DNA from: FEB-22 sp003105195
GTDB taxonomy: Bacteria; Pseudomonadota; Alphaproteobacteria; Rhizobiales; Xanthobacteraceae
Length of the DNA: 64,000 bases
Reading direction: 5' to 3'
Assembly: GCA_027493405.1 (NCBI GenBank)
Contig: JAOSKV010000034.1
Span: 186,001-250,000 of the forward strand
A program made the translations under genes and the position numbers. The notes beneath the pieces are model-generated. The model was not told the DNA's origin, did not search any database, and was given only the letters and a program-made list of their open reading frames with translations. This document shows positions 7,968 through 16,000 of this stretch, one piece after another. Positions within the stretch are counted from its first letter, which is position 1; the number at the start of each line of letters is the position of its first letter.

Positions 7968-8870
7968 GTGCGACGCACATTCGCGGTTGCCCTGTCCCTG
8001 TTCCTGGCGTTCATGAGCACGCCGGCGCCCGCGCAGGAGAAGCTGAAGGTGGTCGCCACCTTCTCGATCCTCGCCGACCTCGTGAAGAACGTGGGCGGCG
8101 AGCGCGTCGCGCTCGCGACCCTGGTCGGCCCGAACGCCGATGCGCATGTCTATTCGCCGACGCCCGCGGACGCGAAGACGCTCGCCGAGGCCGGGCTCGT
8201 GGTCACCAACGGCCTCGGCTTCGAGGGCTGGATCAACCGGCTGGTGAAGGCTTCGGCCACCAAGGCCAAGGTGGCGGCGGCGAGCAAGGGCGTGAAGCCA
8301 CGGCGGGCGGCCGGCGGTCACGGCCACAACCACGGGCACGCGGATTCGGATCCGCATGCCTGGCAGTCGGTCGCCAACGCAAAGATCTATGTCGCGAACA
8401 TCCGCGACGCGCTGAGCGAGGCGGATCCGGCCGGCAGGGACGCCTATGCGGCCAATGCCGCGGCCTACCTCGCCCGGCTCGACGCCCTCGAGGCCGAGGT
8501 GAAGAGCGCGGTCGCGAAGATTCCGGAGGACCGGCGCAAGGTCATCACCACCCATGACGCATTCGGCTATTTCGGCGCCGCCTACGGCATCGCCTTCGTG
8601 GCGCCCCAGGGCGTGTCGACCGAGGCGGACGTCGCCGCCAAGGACGTGGCGCGGATCATCGGCCAGATCCGCAAGCAGAAGATCCCCGCCGTGTTCCTGG
8701 AGAACGTCAGCGATCCGCGCCTGCTCAAGCGCATCAGTGAGGAGAGCGGCGTGCGCATCGGCGGCACCCTCTACTCGGACGCTCTCACCGGGGAGAAGGG
8801 CGAGGCGCCGACCTATATCGACATGATCCGCCACAACGTGCGCGAGCTCGCCACCGCGCTGATGAGCTGA
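7968..8870 (+). CDS. znuA: Zinc ABC transporter substrate-binding protein
   Basis: A 300-residue periplasmic cluster A-I metal-binding protein with a signal peptide (residues 1-22, cleavage near PAPA-QE). The expected metal ligands are visible: His60 (DAHVY), His130 (DPHAW), His196 (TTHDAFGYF) and Asp271 (LYSDAL). A His-rich loop (HGHNHGHADSDPH, about 118-130) marks a zinc rather than manganese carrier. It lies 21 bases after znuB. AztC is an alternative name given the gene order. Confidence 0.93.
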   Translation: MRRTFAVALSLFLAFMSTPAPAQEKLKVVATFSILADLVKNVGGERVALATLVGPNADAHVYSPTPADAKTLAEAGLVVTNGLGFEGWINRLVKASATKAKVAAASKGVKPRRAAGGHGHNHGHADSDPHAWQSVANAKIYVANIRDALSEADPAGRDAYAANAAAYLARLDALEAEVKSAVAKIPEDRRKVITTHDAFGYFGAAYGIAFVAPQGVSTEADVAAKDVARIIGQIRKQKIPAVFLENVSDPRLLKRISEESGVRIGGTLYSDALTGEKGEAPTYIDMIRHNVRELATALMS

Positions 8871-9032
8871 GCGGAATTCCGTCATGGGGGTGTCATCCGA
8901 AGTGCGTTGCGGACGGGCGTTGGTGTTCCCGGAAGCGGCAGGCCCGGCTACACCCCAGGCTGGGGTGCGGGCGAAGGCCGTTTTGCGCCGGCCGCCCGCC
9001 CCCCCTATAGGCGGGCAAGGAGGTCCCGCAGC

Positions 9033-10071
9033 ATGTCCGATAAGGTCCCCGTCACGGTGCTGACCGGCTATCTCGGCGCCGGCAAGACCACCCTGCTCAA
9101 CCGCATCCTGTCCGAGCCGCATGGCCAGAAATACGCCGTGATCGTCAACGAGTTCGGCGAGATCGGCATCGACAACGACCTCTGTCGTGGGCGCCGACGA
9201 GGAAGTGTTCGAGATGAACAACGGCTGCATCTGCTGCACGGTGCGCGGGGACCTGATCCGCATCATCGAGGGGCTGATGCGCCGCAAGGGCAGGTTCGAC
9301 GCCATCATCGTCGAGACCACGGGCCTCGCCGACCCGGCGCCGGTGGCGCAGACCTTCTTCATGGACGAGAACGTCGGCGCCCGGGCGCGGCTCGATGCGG
9401 TGGTGACGGTCGCTGACGCCAGGTGGCTCAAGGACCGGCTGCGCGACGCGCCCGAGGCCAAGAACCAGATCGCCTTCGCGGACGTGATCCTGGTCAACAA
9501 GACCGACCTGGTGGCGCCCGAGGACCTGCGCGAGGTCGAGGCGCGCATCCGCGGCATCAACCCCTATGCCCGACTGCACCGGACCGAGCGCTGCGCGGTG
9601 CCGCTGCCGGAGGTGCTCGGCCGCAACGCCTTCGACCTCGACCGCATCCTCGAGATCGAGCCGCAGTTCCTGGAGGACGGCGGCCACGACCATGACCATG
9701 ACCACGAACATCATCACGAGCACGGCCACGATCACCACCATCACGATCACGGCGGGCTGAAGCACTACCACGACGAGGAGATGCAGTCGGTCTCGCTGCG
9801 CACCGAGGCGCCGCTCGATCCCGACAAGTTCTTCCCCTGGGTGCAGAAGCTGGTCGCCGACAAGGGTCCCGACATCCTGCGCTCCAAGGGCATCCTCGCC
9901 TTCAAGGACGATCCCGACCGCTTCGTGTTCCAGGGCGTGCACATGGTGCTCGACGGCAACCACCAGCGGCCCTGGCGCGACGACGAGACGCGCGCGAGCC
10001 GCATCGTCTTCATCGGGCGCAACCTGCCCGAGGCGGAGATCCGCAAGGGCTTCGAGGCCTGCATCGCCTGA
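9033..10071 (+). pseudogene. CobW-family (COG0523) GTPase / zinc chaperone, one frameshift
   Basis: The reading frame is split. From ATG 9033 (AAGGAGG at 9017-9023) it codes the GTPase P-loop GYLGAGKTT (residues 12-20) and VIVNEFGEIGIDNDL. The next frame then continues with GADEEVFEMNNGCICCT, the CxCC metal motif, to a stop at 10071. One extra T near 9183 explains the break. The intact protein would be about 345 residues, with a His-rich region (HDHDHEHHHEHGHDHHHH) before the CobW C-terminal domain. COG0523 GTPases under Zur control serve as zinc chaperones in low zinc. A sequencing error is likelier than a true pseudogene, since the rest is undamaged. Confidence 0.85.
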
Positions 10072-10096
10072 GGGTCATCGTGCCGACTGCAAGCCC

Positions 10097-11098
10097 GTGA
10101 GCAGCAGCGACAACCAGATCTCCTCGATCGCCGAGCGCGCCCGTCCGGTGGACGCCGGCGCGTCCGTGGTCGCGATCCATGTCCTGAACGGCATCGCGGC
10201 TTTCGTCCTCGCCGAGGAGGCGATCCTGCTGGTCGATGGCGACGGCGCGCCGCGGCGCGCCGCGGCGCACGCGGGCGGCATCCTCGCGGTCGCGAGCGAC
10301 GGCAGGCGGATCGTCACGGGCGGCGACGACGGCACGCTCGTCGCGACCGGTCCGGCGGGCACGACCGAAATCGTGGCGAGCGATCCCAAGCGCCGCTGGA
10401 TCGACCGCGTCGCGCTCGGCCCGGACGGCGCCGTCGCCTGGGGGGTCGGCAAGGAGGTCTTTGTGCGCACTGCGCGCGGCGAGCGTCACCTCGCGCTGCC
10501 GTCGAGCGCCGGCGGCCTCGCCTTCGCGCCCAAGGGCGTGCGGCTCGCGGTCGCGCGCTACAACGGCGTCACGCTCTGGTTCCCGAACGTAACCGGCACG
10601 CCCGAGGAGCTGTCCTGGAAGGGCTCGCATCTCGACGTCACGTTCAGTCCCGATGGGCGCTTCCTGGTCACCGCCATGCAGGAGCCGACGCTGCACGGCT
10701 GGCGCCTCGCGGATGCCAGGGACATGCGAATGTCCGGCTATGCCGCCAAGGTGCGCTCGATGTCCTGGTCGGCGGGCGGCAAGTGGCTCGCGACCGCGGG
10801 CGCCGATCAGCTCGTGCTGTGGCCGTTCCAGGGCAAAGACGGGCCCATGGGCAAGCAGCCGCGCCTGCTCGCGCCTTCCAAGAGCCGCGTGGTCGTGGTG
10901 GCGTGCCATCCGCGCGAGGAGGTCGTCGCGGTCGGCTACGAGGACGGCATGATCCTGCTGGTGCGCATCGAGGATGGCGCCGAGGTCCTCGCCCGGAGGC
11001 CGGGCCCGGCGCCGGTCTCGGCGATCGCGTGGGACGCGGCCGGCAGCCAGCTCGCCTTCGGCACCGAGGACGGCCAGGCGGGCCTCGTCGCGCTATAG
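10097..11098 (+). CDS. WD40-repeat beta-propeller protein downstream of the CobW GTPase
   Basis: A 333-residue protein with repeated WD40-like blades, such as LAVASDGRRIVTGGDDGTL, DVTFSPDGRFLVTAM, SMSWSAGGKWLATAGADQLVLW and IAWDAAGSQLAFGTEDG. No signal peptide is seen, so it is probably cytoplasmic. The start is GTG 10097, 25 bases after the CobW gene on the same strand, so it is likely the last gene of the zinc operon. A scaffold for zinc delivery with the GTPase is a reasonable but untested idea. Confidence 0.85.
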   Translation: MSSSDNQISSIAERARPVDAGASVVAIHVLNGIAAFVLAEEAILLVDGDGAPRRAAAHAGGILAVASDGRRIVTGGDDGTLVATGPAGTTEIVASDPKRRWIDRVALGPDGAVAWGVGKEVFVRTARGERHLALPSSAGGLAFAPKGVRLAVARYNGVTLWFPNVTGTPEELSWKGSHLDVTFSPDGRFLVTAMQEPTLHGWRLADARDMRMSGYAAKVRSMSWSAGGKWLATAGADQLVLWPFQGKDGPMGKQPRLLAPSKSRVVVVACHPREEVVAVGYEDGMILLVRIEDGAEVLARRPGPAPVSAIAWDAAGSQLAFGTEDGQAGLVAL

Positions 11099-11155
11099 CG
11101 CCGCGCGCGGGAACGCGCAGGCACCGGCATCGTTGATCCCCCGAGGAGGAGCGCG

Positions 11156-11452
11156 ATGACGGTCCACTCTCTTGCCATGGCGGTTCTGTGTGCCGCGGCG
11201 CTTGCCGGCTCGGCCGCGGGCGCATGGGCGCAGACGCCCGAGGCGCCGAAGGTCGAGGCGCCGCCGACCGGCGGGCCGAAACCCGAGGGTCTCGCGCAGC
11301 CGCCCGCCGAGACCGCCCCCGCATCGCCCGCCGTCGAGGAGCGGACCGGCAGCGGTCCTCTCGAGCAGAGCGCGCCCGTCCGCCCGGATGGCCCGGTGCC
11401 CCTGCCAGAGCGCCCGAGCGAGCCGCACGGCGCGCCGAAGGAGATTCGGTAG
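11156..11452 (+). CDS. Small secreted proline-rich protein
   Basis: A 98-residue protein preceded by a strong ribosome-binding site (GAGGAGGAG, 11141-11150 region). Residues 1-25 form a signal peptide (MAVLCAAALAGSAAGAWA). The rest is low-complexity Pro/Ala/Glu, probably disordered in the periplasm. I do not recognise a family. It is separated from the WD40 gene by 57 bases and may be cotranscribed with the zinc operon. Confidence 0.6.
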   Translation: MTVHSLAMAVLCAAALAGSAAGAWAQTPEAPKVEAPPTGGPKPEGLAQPPAETAPASPAVEERTGSGPLEQSAPVRPDGPVPLPERPSEPHGAPKEIR

Positions 11453-11519
11453 GTCGAAAGACCGTGCCTCGCCGCAGGCATTCACCGATCGTGACTCCAG
11501 GCCGCAATAGCCGCGCAGA

Positions 11520-11647
11520 GGTCGGGCTTGCCCGACCCGGGCAGATGAGTGTGCAAGTCGGCAACAGCCGACTTGCCTGCGGCGTATTGCACCGACGGGC
11601 GCGGATGGAGACGCTGATGGTGCAACACGGTGCTTCGCACCGGTTGC
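11520..11647. repeat. Cluster of three hairpins between convergent genes
   Basis: Three successive stem-loops in 128 bases. GGTCGGG/CCCGACC (11520-11526 with 11531-11537); GCAAGTCGGC/GCCGACTTGC (11553-11562 with 11567-11576, perfect, AACA loop); and GCAACACGGTGC/GCACCGGTTGC (11622-11633 with 11637-11647, one bulge). They lie between the secreted-protein gene (+) and hss (-). They may act as a bidirectional terminator or a REP-like array; no T-tract is present. Confidence 0.6.
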
Positions 11648-11677
11648 GCCCTACCAGTCGCTCGCGACGCCGCCGGC

Positions 11678-13126
11678 TCAGGCGACCAGGACGTTCTTGA
11701 ACTGCCACGGGTCGGCGTGGTCGACGTCCTCGGGGAACAGGTCGCCGCGGTCCTGGAGCGGGTGCCAGTCCGTGTAGTGGCCGACCACCGGCCCGAGATA
11801 GGGCCGCTGGACCTCGAGGCAGCGGCGGAAGTCCATCTCGTCGGCCTCGACGATGCCGCGCTCCGGGTTCTCCAGCATCCAGACGATGCCGGCGAGCACC
11901 GCGGAGGTCACCTGCAGGCCGGTCGCGTTCTGGTAGGGCGCGAGCCGCCGCGTCTCCTCGATCGAGAGCTGCGAGCCATACCAGTAGGCGTTCTTGGCGT
12001 GGCCGTACAGCAGCACGCCGAGCTCGTCGATGCCGTCGACGATGTCCTCCTCGGAGAGGATGTGCCAGGTCGCCTGCGCCTTCCAGGCGCCGCCCGCCAT
12101 CTCGTGCAGCGACAGCACCGCGTCGTCGCACGGGTGATAGGCGTAGTGGCAGGTCGGCCGGTAGATCACCTTGCCGTCCTCGCGCAGCGTGAAGTAGTCG
12201 GCGATCGAGATCGACTCGTTGTGGGTGACCAGGAAGCCGTGCTGCGCCTGCGCGGTCGGGGTCCAGGAGCGCACGCGCGTGCCGGCGCCCGGCCGCGTCA
12301 GGTAGATCGCGGCGTCGCAGCCGAAATCGTGGCGGTGTCCGTTGGGCGGCAGTTCCTTCTCGTGGGTGCCCCAGCCGAGCTCGGAGGGCTGCAGGCCCTC
12401 GGCGATGAAGCCCTCGACGGACCAGGTGTTCACGAACTTGCCGCGCGGCCGCGGATCGCGGGCGCGCTGGGTGTCGCGCTCCGCGATGTGGATGCCCTTC
12501 ACGCCGACGCGCTGCATCAGCCGCGCCCAGTCCTCGCGCGAGGCGGGCTCGACCACGTCGAGCTTCAGCTCGCCCGCGATGTCGAGCAGCGCCTGCTTGA
12601 CCATCCAGGACACCATGCCGGGATTGGCGCCGCAGCAGCTCACGGCCGTGACGCCGCCCGGGCGCCGGCGGCGCAGGTCGAGCACGCTTTCGCGCAGCGC
12701 GTAGTTCGAGCGCTGCGAGATCGTGCGGCTGCGGTCGGTGTAGAGGCCCGGCCAGGGCTCGACCACGGTGTCGATGTAGAAGGCGTCGAGGTCCTTGGCG
12801 AGCTCCATCAGGTCGACCGAGGAGGTGTCGACCGACAGGTTCACGACCATGCCGCGGCCCGGCCCCGCGGTGAGCAGCGGGGTGAGCACGTCGCGGTAGT
12901 TCTCGCGGGTGATCGCGAGATGCAGGAACTTGATCTGCCGCTCGTCGAGCAGGTGCCGGTCGCGGTCGTCGGGCGCGATCACGACGAGCTTCGAGCGGTC
13001 GAACGCGATGTGGCGCTCGAGCAGGGGCAGCGTGCCCTTGCCGATCGAGCCGAAGCCCAGCATCACGATAGGGCCGTCGAAGCGCGCGAGCAGGGCGGCC
13101 TCGGTGGTGCGGGTTGCGGCAGTCAT
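11678..13126 (-). CDS. hss: Homospermidine synthase
   Basis: A 482-residue NAD-dependent enzyme that makes homospermidine from two putrescines (or putrescine and spermidine). The Rossmann motif MLGFGSIGKG is near residue 20, and the family-typical SCCGANPGMVSWMV segment and C-terminal region of the bacterial HSS family follow. ATG 13126 is preferred over the in-frame GTG 13135, because AAGAGGAG lies the right distance from the ATG and overlaps the GTG. The gene lies downstream of odc and a GNAT gene, so putrescine supply and use are coded together. Confidence 0.95.
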   Translation of the reverse strand: MTAATRTTEAALLARFDGPIVMLGFGSIGKGTLPLLERHIAFDRSKLVVIAPDDRDRHLLDERQIKFLHLAITRENYRDVLTPLLTAGPGRGMVVNLSVDTSSVDLMELAKDLDAFYIDTVVEPWPGLYTDRSRTISQRSNYALRESVLDLRRRRPGGVTAVSCCGANPGMVSWMVKQALLDIAGELKLDVVEPASREDWARLMQRVGVKGIHIAERDTQRARDPRPRGKFVNTWSVEGFIAEGLQPSELGWGTHEKELPPNGHRHDFGCDAAIYLTRPGAGTRVRSWTPTAQAQHGFLVTHNESISIADYFTLREDGKVIYRPTCHYAYHPCDDAVLSLHEMAGGAWKAQATWHILSEEDIVDGIDELGVLLYGHAKNAYWYGSQLSIEETRRLAPYQNATGLQVTSAVLAGIVWMLENPERGIVEADEMDFRRCLEVQRPYLGPVVGHYTDWHPLQDRGDLFPEDVDHADPWQFKNVLVA

Positions 13127-13131
13127 GGGCG

Positions 13132-13740
13132 TCACTCCTCTTCGGGTCGTCCAGGCGAAATCGGGATCAGGCCGCGCGCGGCAGCGCGGGCGCGTCGCGG
13201 AGGCCCGCGACGAGCAGGTTCAGATCCGGCTTCGGCGCGCTGCGCGCCGGTCGCGCCGATCGATCCGCGGGCGCCCTCGAGGGCGCCGGCCGCGAGCTCG
13301 AGGCCGAGCAGGCGGGGCGGCTCGAACGGCCCCGGCAGCCACAGCTGTCCGGTCTTCGCCGCCGAGAAGCCGAAGCGCGCGTAGTAGGGCGCATCGCCGA
13401 CCAGCAGCACGGCGCGGTGGCCGAGCCGGCGCGCCTCGCGCAGCGCCCGGCGCATCAGGGCGGCGCCGATGCCGCGGTTGCGGCACGCCGCCGCGACCGC
13501 GAGGGGCCCGAGCAGCAGCGCGGGGCGCTCCGGCCCGGCCGTGACGTTCCAGAGCCGGACGGTGCCGACCGGACGCCCCCGCTCGCTCGCGACGAAGGAG
13601 AGGCCGTCGGCCGGCAGGCGATCCTCGCGCAGGCGCTCGGCCGCCTTCTCGAAGCGTGCGAGGCCGAAGGCCGCGTCGAGCAACGCTTCGCGCGCCGCGA
13701 CGTCGCCCGCCCGCTCGTGACGAATCATGACCATGCCCAT
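13132..13740 (-). CDS. GNAT acetyltransferase between odc and hss (C terminus probably frameshifted)
   Basis: As read, 202 residues of a YhbS-like N-acetyltransferase: acetyl-CoA loop CRNRGIGAALMRRAL (about 87-101), then APYYARFGFSAA. After GALEGARGSIGATGA (about residue 164) the text turns Arg/Pro-rich and runs to 13132. The neighbouring frame instead reads PDLNLLVAGLRD and stops at 13167, which looks like a proper family C terminus. One indel near 13240 would restore a protein of about 191 residues and free space for the hss ribosome-binding site. Its position in a polyamine operon suggests polyamine or diamine acetylation, which is untested. Confidence 0.8.
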   Translation of the reverse strand: MGMVMIRHERAGDVAAREALLDAAFGLARFEKAAERLREDRLPADGLSFVASERGRPVGTVRLWNVTAGPERPALLLGPLAVAAACRNRGIGAALMRRALREARRLGHRAVLLVGDAPYYARFGFSAAKTGQLWLPGPFEPPRLLGLELAAGALEGARGSIGATGAQRAEAGSEPARRGPPRRARAAARGLIPISPGRPEEE

Positions 13741-13847
13741 CCTTCCCCGCCTCGCAGGAGGCGTTGTCAGTCGAAAGGGGTGACAGGAGCGGAGCCGGCC
13801 GCAGCCGGCTCCTGGCGACGTCGCCTACGGCGTACCGATTCTTGCTT

Positions 13848-13898
13848 GGCGCATATTCTTGTCGGCGAACCGGTATCCACTTCGCCGGAACATGCGCC
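13848..13898. repeat. REP-like palindrome, intact copy 2
   Basis: Same nested dyad as 2734-2782. Outer arms GGCGCATATTC and GAACATGCGCC (one mismatch), inner arms CGGCGAA (13863-13869) and TTCGCCG (13881-13887), joined by CCGGTATCCAC. It sits just downstream of the odc stop on the minus strand, between odc and the GNAT gene, so it could attenuate or stabilise the odc transcript. Confidence 0.8.
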
Positions 13899-13909
13899 AG
13901 GGCCGCGGG

Positions 13910-15040
13910 TCAGATGTGGTACGTCTTCAGCGGCGGGAAGCCGTTGAAAGCCACCGACGAATAGGTCGCCGTATAGGCGCCCGCGCCTTCGATCAGCACC
14001 TTGTCGCCGATCTCCAGGCTCACGGGCAGCATGTAGGGCGCCTTCTCGTACATCACGTCGGCCGAGTCGCAGGTCGGCCCGGCGAGCACGCAGGGGGCGA
14101 GCGCGTCGGCGTCCCGCGGCGTGCGGATCGGATAGCGGATCGACTCGTCCATGGTCTCGGCGAGGCCGCCGAACTTGCCGATGTCGAGATAGACCCAGCG
14201 CACCGCGTCGCTCTCGCTCTTCTTCGACACCAACACGATCTCGGCCTCGATCACGCCGGCATTGCCGACCATGCCGCGGCCCGGCTCGATGATCGTGTCC
14301 GGGATGCGGTTGCCGAAGTGCTTGCGCAGCGCGCGGAAGATCGAGCGCCCGTAGCTCTTCACGGTCGGCACGTCCTTCAGGTAGCGGGTCGGGAAGCCGC
14401 CGCCGAGATTGACCATCGACAGGTTGATGCCGCGCTCGGCGCAGGCGCGGAAGATCGCGGCCGCCGACTTGAGCGCCTCGTCCCAGGCCTGGGTGCGGCC
14501 CTGCTGCGAGCCGACGTGGAACGACACGCCGTAGGCCTCGAGGCCCGCCCGGTGCGCCTGCTCGAGCACGTCCACCGCCATGGCGGGGTCGCAGCCGAAC
14601 TTGCGCGACAGCGGCCACTCGGCGCCGACGCAGTCGAACAGGAAGCGGCAGAACACCTTGGAGCCGGGCGCCGCGCGAGCGACCTTCTCGACCTCGGCCG
14701 GGGAATCGACCGCGAACAGCCGCACGCCCAGCGCATGGGCGCGCGCGACGTCGCGCTCCTTCTTGATGGTGTTGCCGAAGGAGATCCGGTCGGGCGTGGC
14801 GCCGGCCGCCAGCACCATCTCGATCTCGGCGACCGAGGCGGTGTCGAAGCACGAGCCGAGCGCGGCCAGCAGCGACAGGAGCTCCGGCGCCGGGTTCGCC
14901 TTCACGGCATAGAACACCCGGCTGTCCGGCAGCGCCTTGGCGAAGGCCTGGTAGTTCTCGCGCACGACGTCGAGGTCGACGACGAGGCAAGGCCCGTCCT
15001 CGCGGCGGTTGCGAAGGAATTCTCGGATGCGCTCGGTCAT
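13910..15040 (-). CDS. odc: Ornithine/lysine decarboxylase, fold type III (alanine racemase-like)
   Basis: A 376-residue PLP enzyme that decarboxylates ornithine to putrescine (some relatives also take lysine to cadaverine). PLP lysine Lys47 lies in FYAVKANP, HVGSQ at 175-179, GGGFP at 213-217, EPGRG at 252-256 and the catalytic cysteine motif CDSADV at 324-329. ATG 15040 is preceded by GAGAGGAA. The long leader upstream fits the speF RNA element. Product flows to homospermidine synthase encoded downstream. Confidence 0.94.
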   Translation of the reverse strand: MTERIREFLRNRREDGPCLVVDLDVVRENYQAFAKALPDSRVFYAVKANPAPELLSLLAALGSCFDTASVAEIEMVLAAGATPDRISFGNTIKKERDVARAHALGVRLFAVDSPAEVEKVARAAPGSKVFCRFLFDCVGAEWPLSRKFGCDPAMAVDVLEQAHRAGLEAYGVSFHVGSQQGRTQAWDEALKSAAAIFRACAERGINLSMVNLGGGFPTRYLKDVPTVKSYGRSIFRALRKHFGNRIPDTIIEPGRGMVGNAGVIEAEIVLVSKKSESDAVRWVYLDIGKFGGLAETMDESIRYPIRTPRDADALAPCVLAGPTCDSADVMYEKAPYMLPVSLEIGDKVLIEGAGAYTATYSSVAFNGFPPLKTYHI

Positions 15041-15330
15041 CGGCGCGTTCCTCTCCAAGATCCGTGGGCGCGGACGCCCGATTGCGGTTCGGGCGGGAAA
15101 CCGCCCGGCGTCAGCGGATGAGGAGACCTCGCGTGACCGTGCGATGGAGACACGGAAACCCGGAGGGTTCTTCACCCGGCGATGCTGCCTTGGATTGGAG
15201 CGGGAGACCCGTTCCGCACGGCCGGCAAGGATGGACAAGCCTCTTCGGTGTCGACCTTTGGAGGGCCGACGAGACACCAAGAAGCCCGCTCCGTCGTTGC
15301 TTTAAGCCGCGTCCCCCGTTGAGGGCGGGG
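15041..15330 (-). ncRNA. Probable speF-type structured leader RNA of odc
   Basis: About 580 bases separate odc from the next gene, and the part next to odc is rich in complementary segments when read on the minus strand. Visible stems are GCTTCTTGGTGTC with GACACCGAAGAGGC, GGGT/ACCC closed by CCGG arms, and CGGGCGG-TTT-CCCGCCCG just before odc. The Rfam speF element is a roughly 400-nt leader found before alphaproteobacterial ornithine decarboxylase genes, so place and strand match. I cannot run a covariance model, so the class is an inference and the ends are approximate. Confidence 0.65.
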
Positions 15331-15619
15331 TGCGCCGGTTTCGCCTCCGGCTGCCGGTCAAGTGTTTCGGAGCTCAGCGACCTCGGACCAAGTCTCCGGC
15401 TTTCGCCGTCGATCCTCGTCCTCGATCTCGCTCCGGGCGGCTGTCCGGCCTCTTGTCCGGATGCCCACCGACCGACACACGGCCACAGGCACGTGCGAAA
15501 TTGGGCAAGCGTCAAATAAGCGATTCATCCGTCGCTTGCAAGAACCTTTGCGCGCGCCCGCGTGAAAATCGAATTGCGACCGTGCGGTGGCGAGGATGCG
15601 TTAGAACTTTGTAAAGGAG
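15331..15619. other. Intergenic remainder upstream of odc leader
   Basis: No convincing gene. Codon patterns and start sites do not support the short open frames. The AT-richer part (15500-15560) probably holds the odc promoter on the minus strand, but I cannot point to clear -35 and -10 boxes. Confidence 0.4.
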
Positions 15620-15868
15620 TCAGCCGCGCGACGTGAAGGGCTCGACGCGCATGGCGGCGCGCACGAAGGCCACCATGACGAACATGCCGAGCACGAAGAA
15701 GATCGCCTGCAGCACGTAGACGGCGGTCTCGCCGAGCTCGAACAGGTTGGCGAGCGCCCAGCCGCCCGCGAAGGCCGCGCCGAACACCTCGGCGGCGATC
15801 AGGATCGCGGCGCTCAGCACCGTGACGACGTTCGGCCAGTTGGTGCGCGAGCCGGTGGAAGCGGCCAT
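15620..15868 (-). CDS. Small two-helix inner-membrane protein
   Basis: An 82-residue protein with two membrane segments (about 15-42 and 48-70; LSAAILIAAEVFGAAFAGGWALANLF and the helix ending VFVLGMFVMVAFVRAAM-like text) and an Arg-rich C-terminal end. Start ATG 15868 follows GAGGACAC. I know no function for it; small proteins of this kind are common in Rhizobiales genomes. It is divergent from the M3 peptidase gene. Confidence 0.68.
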   Translation of the reverse strand: MAASTGSRTNWPNVVTVLSAAILIAAEVFGAAFAGGWALANLFELGETAVYVLQAIFFVLGMFVMVAFVRAAMRVEPFTSRG

Positions 15869-16000
15869 GGGTGTCCTCGATGGGCGCGGGAGCCCCGCGC
15901 GGCGCGGCAATCTCCCCGAAACCGGCCGCAAGATCAAGCCCTCGCCAAGCCGCGGCCAGTCACTACATTGGGACGGACCCCGAGGAGCACCGAGAGCCCG

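Noticed and set aside
8871..9032. Possible cobalamin riboswitch or second Zur box upstream of the CobW gene
   Set aside because: No B12-box-like wording and no GTTATA dyad was found; only a ribosome-binding site is clear.
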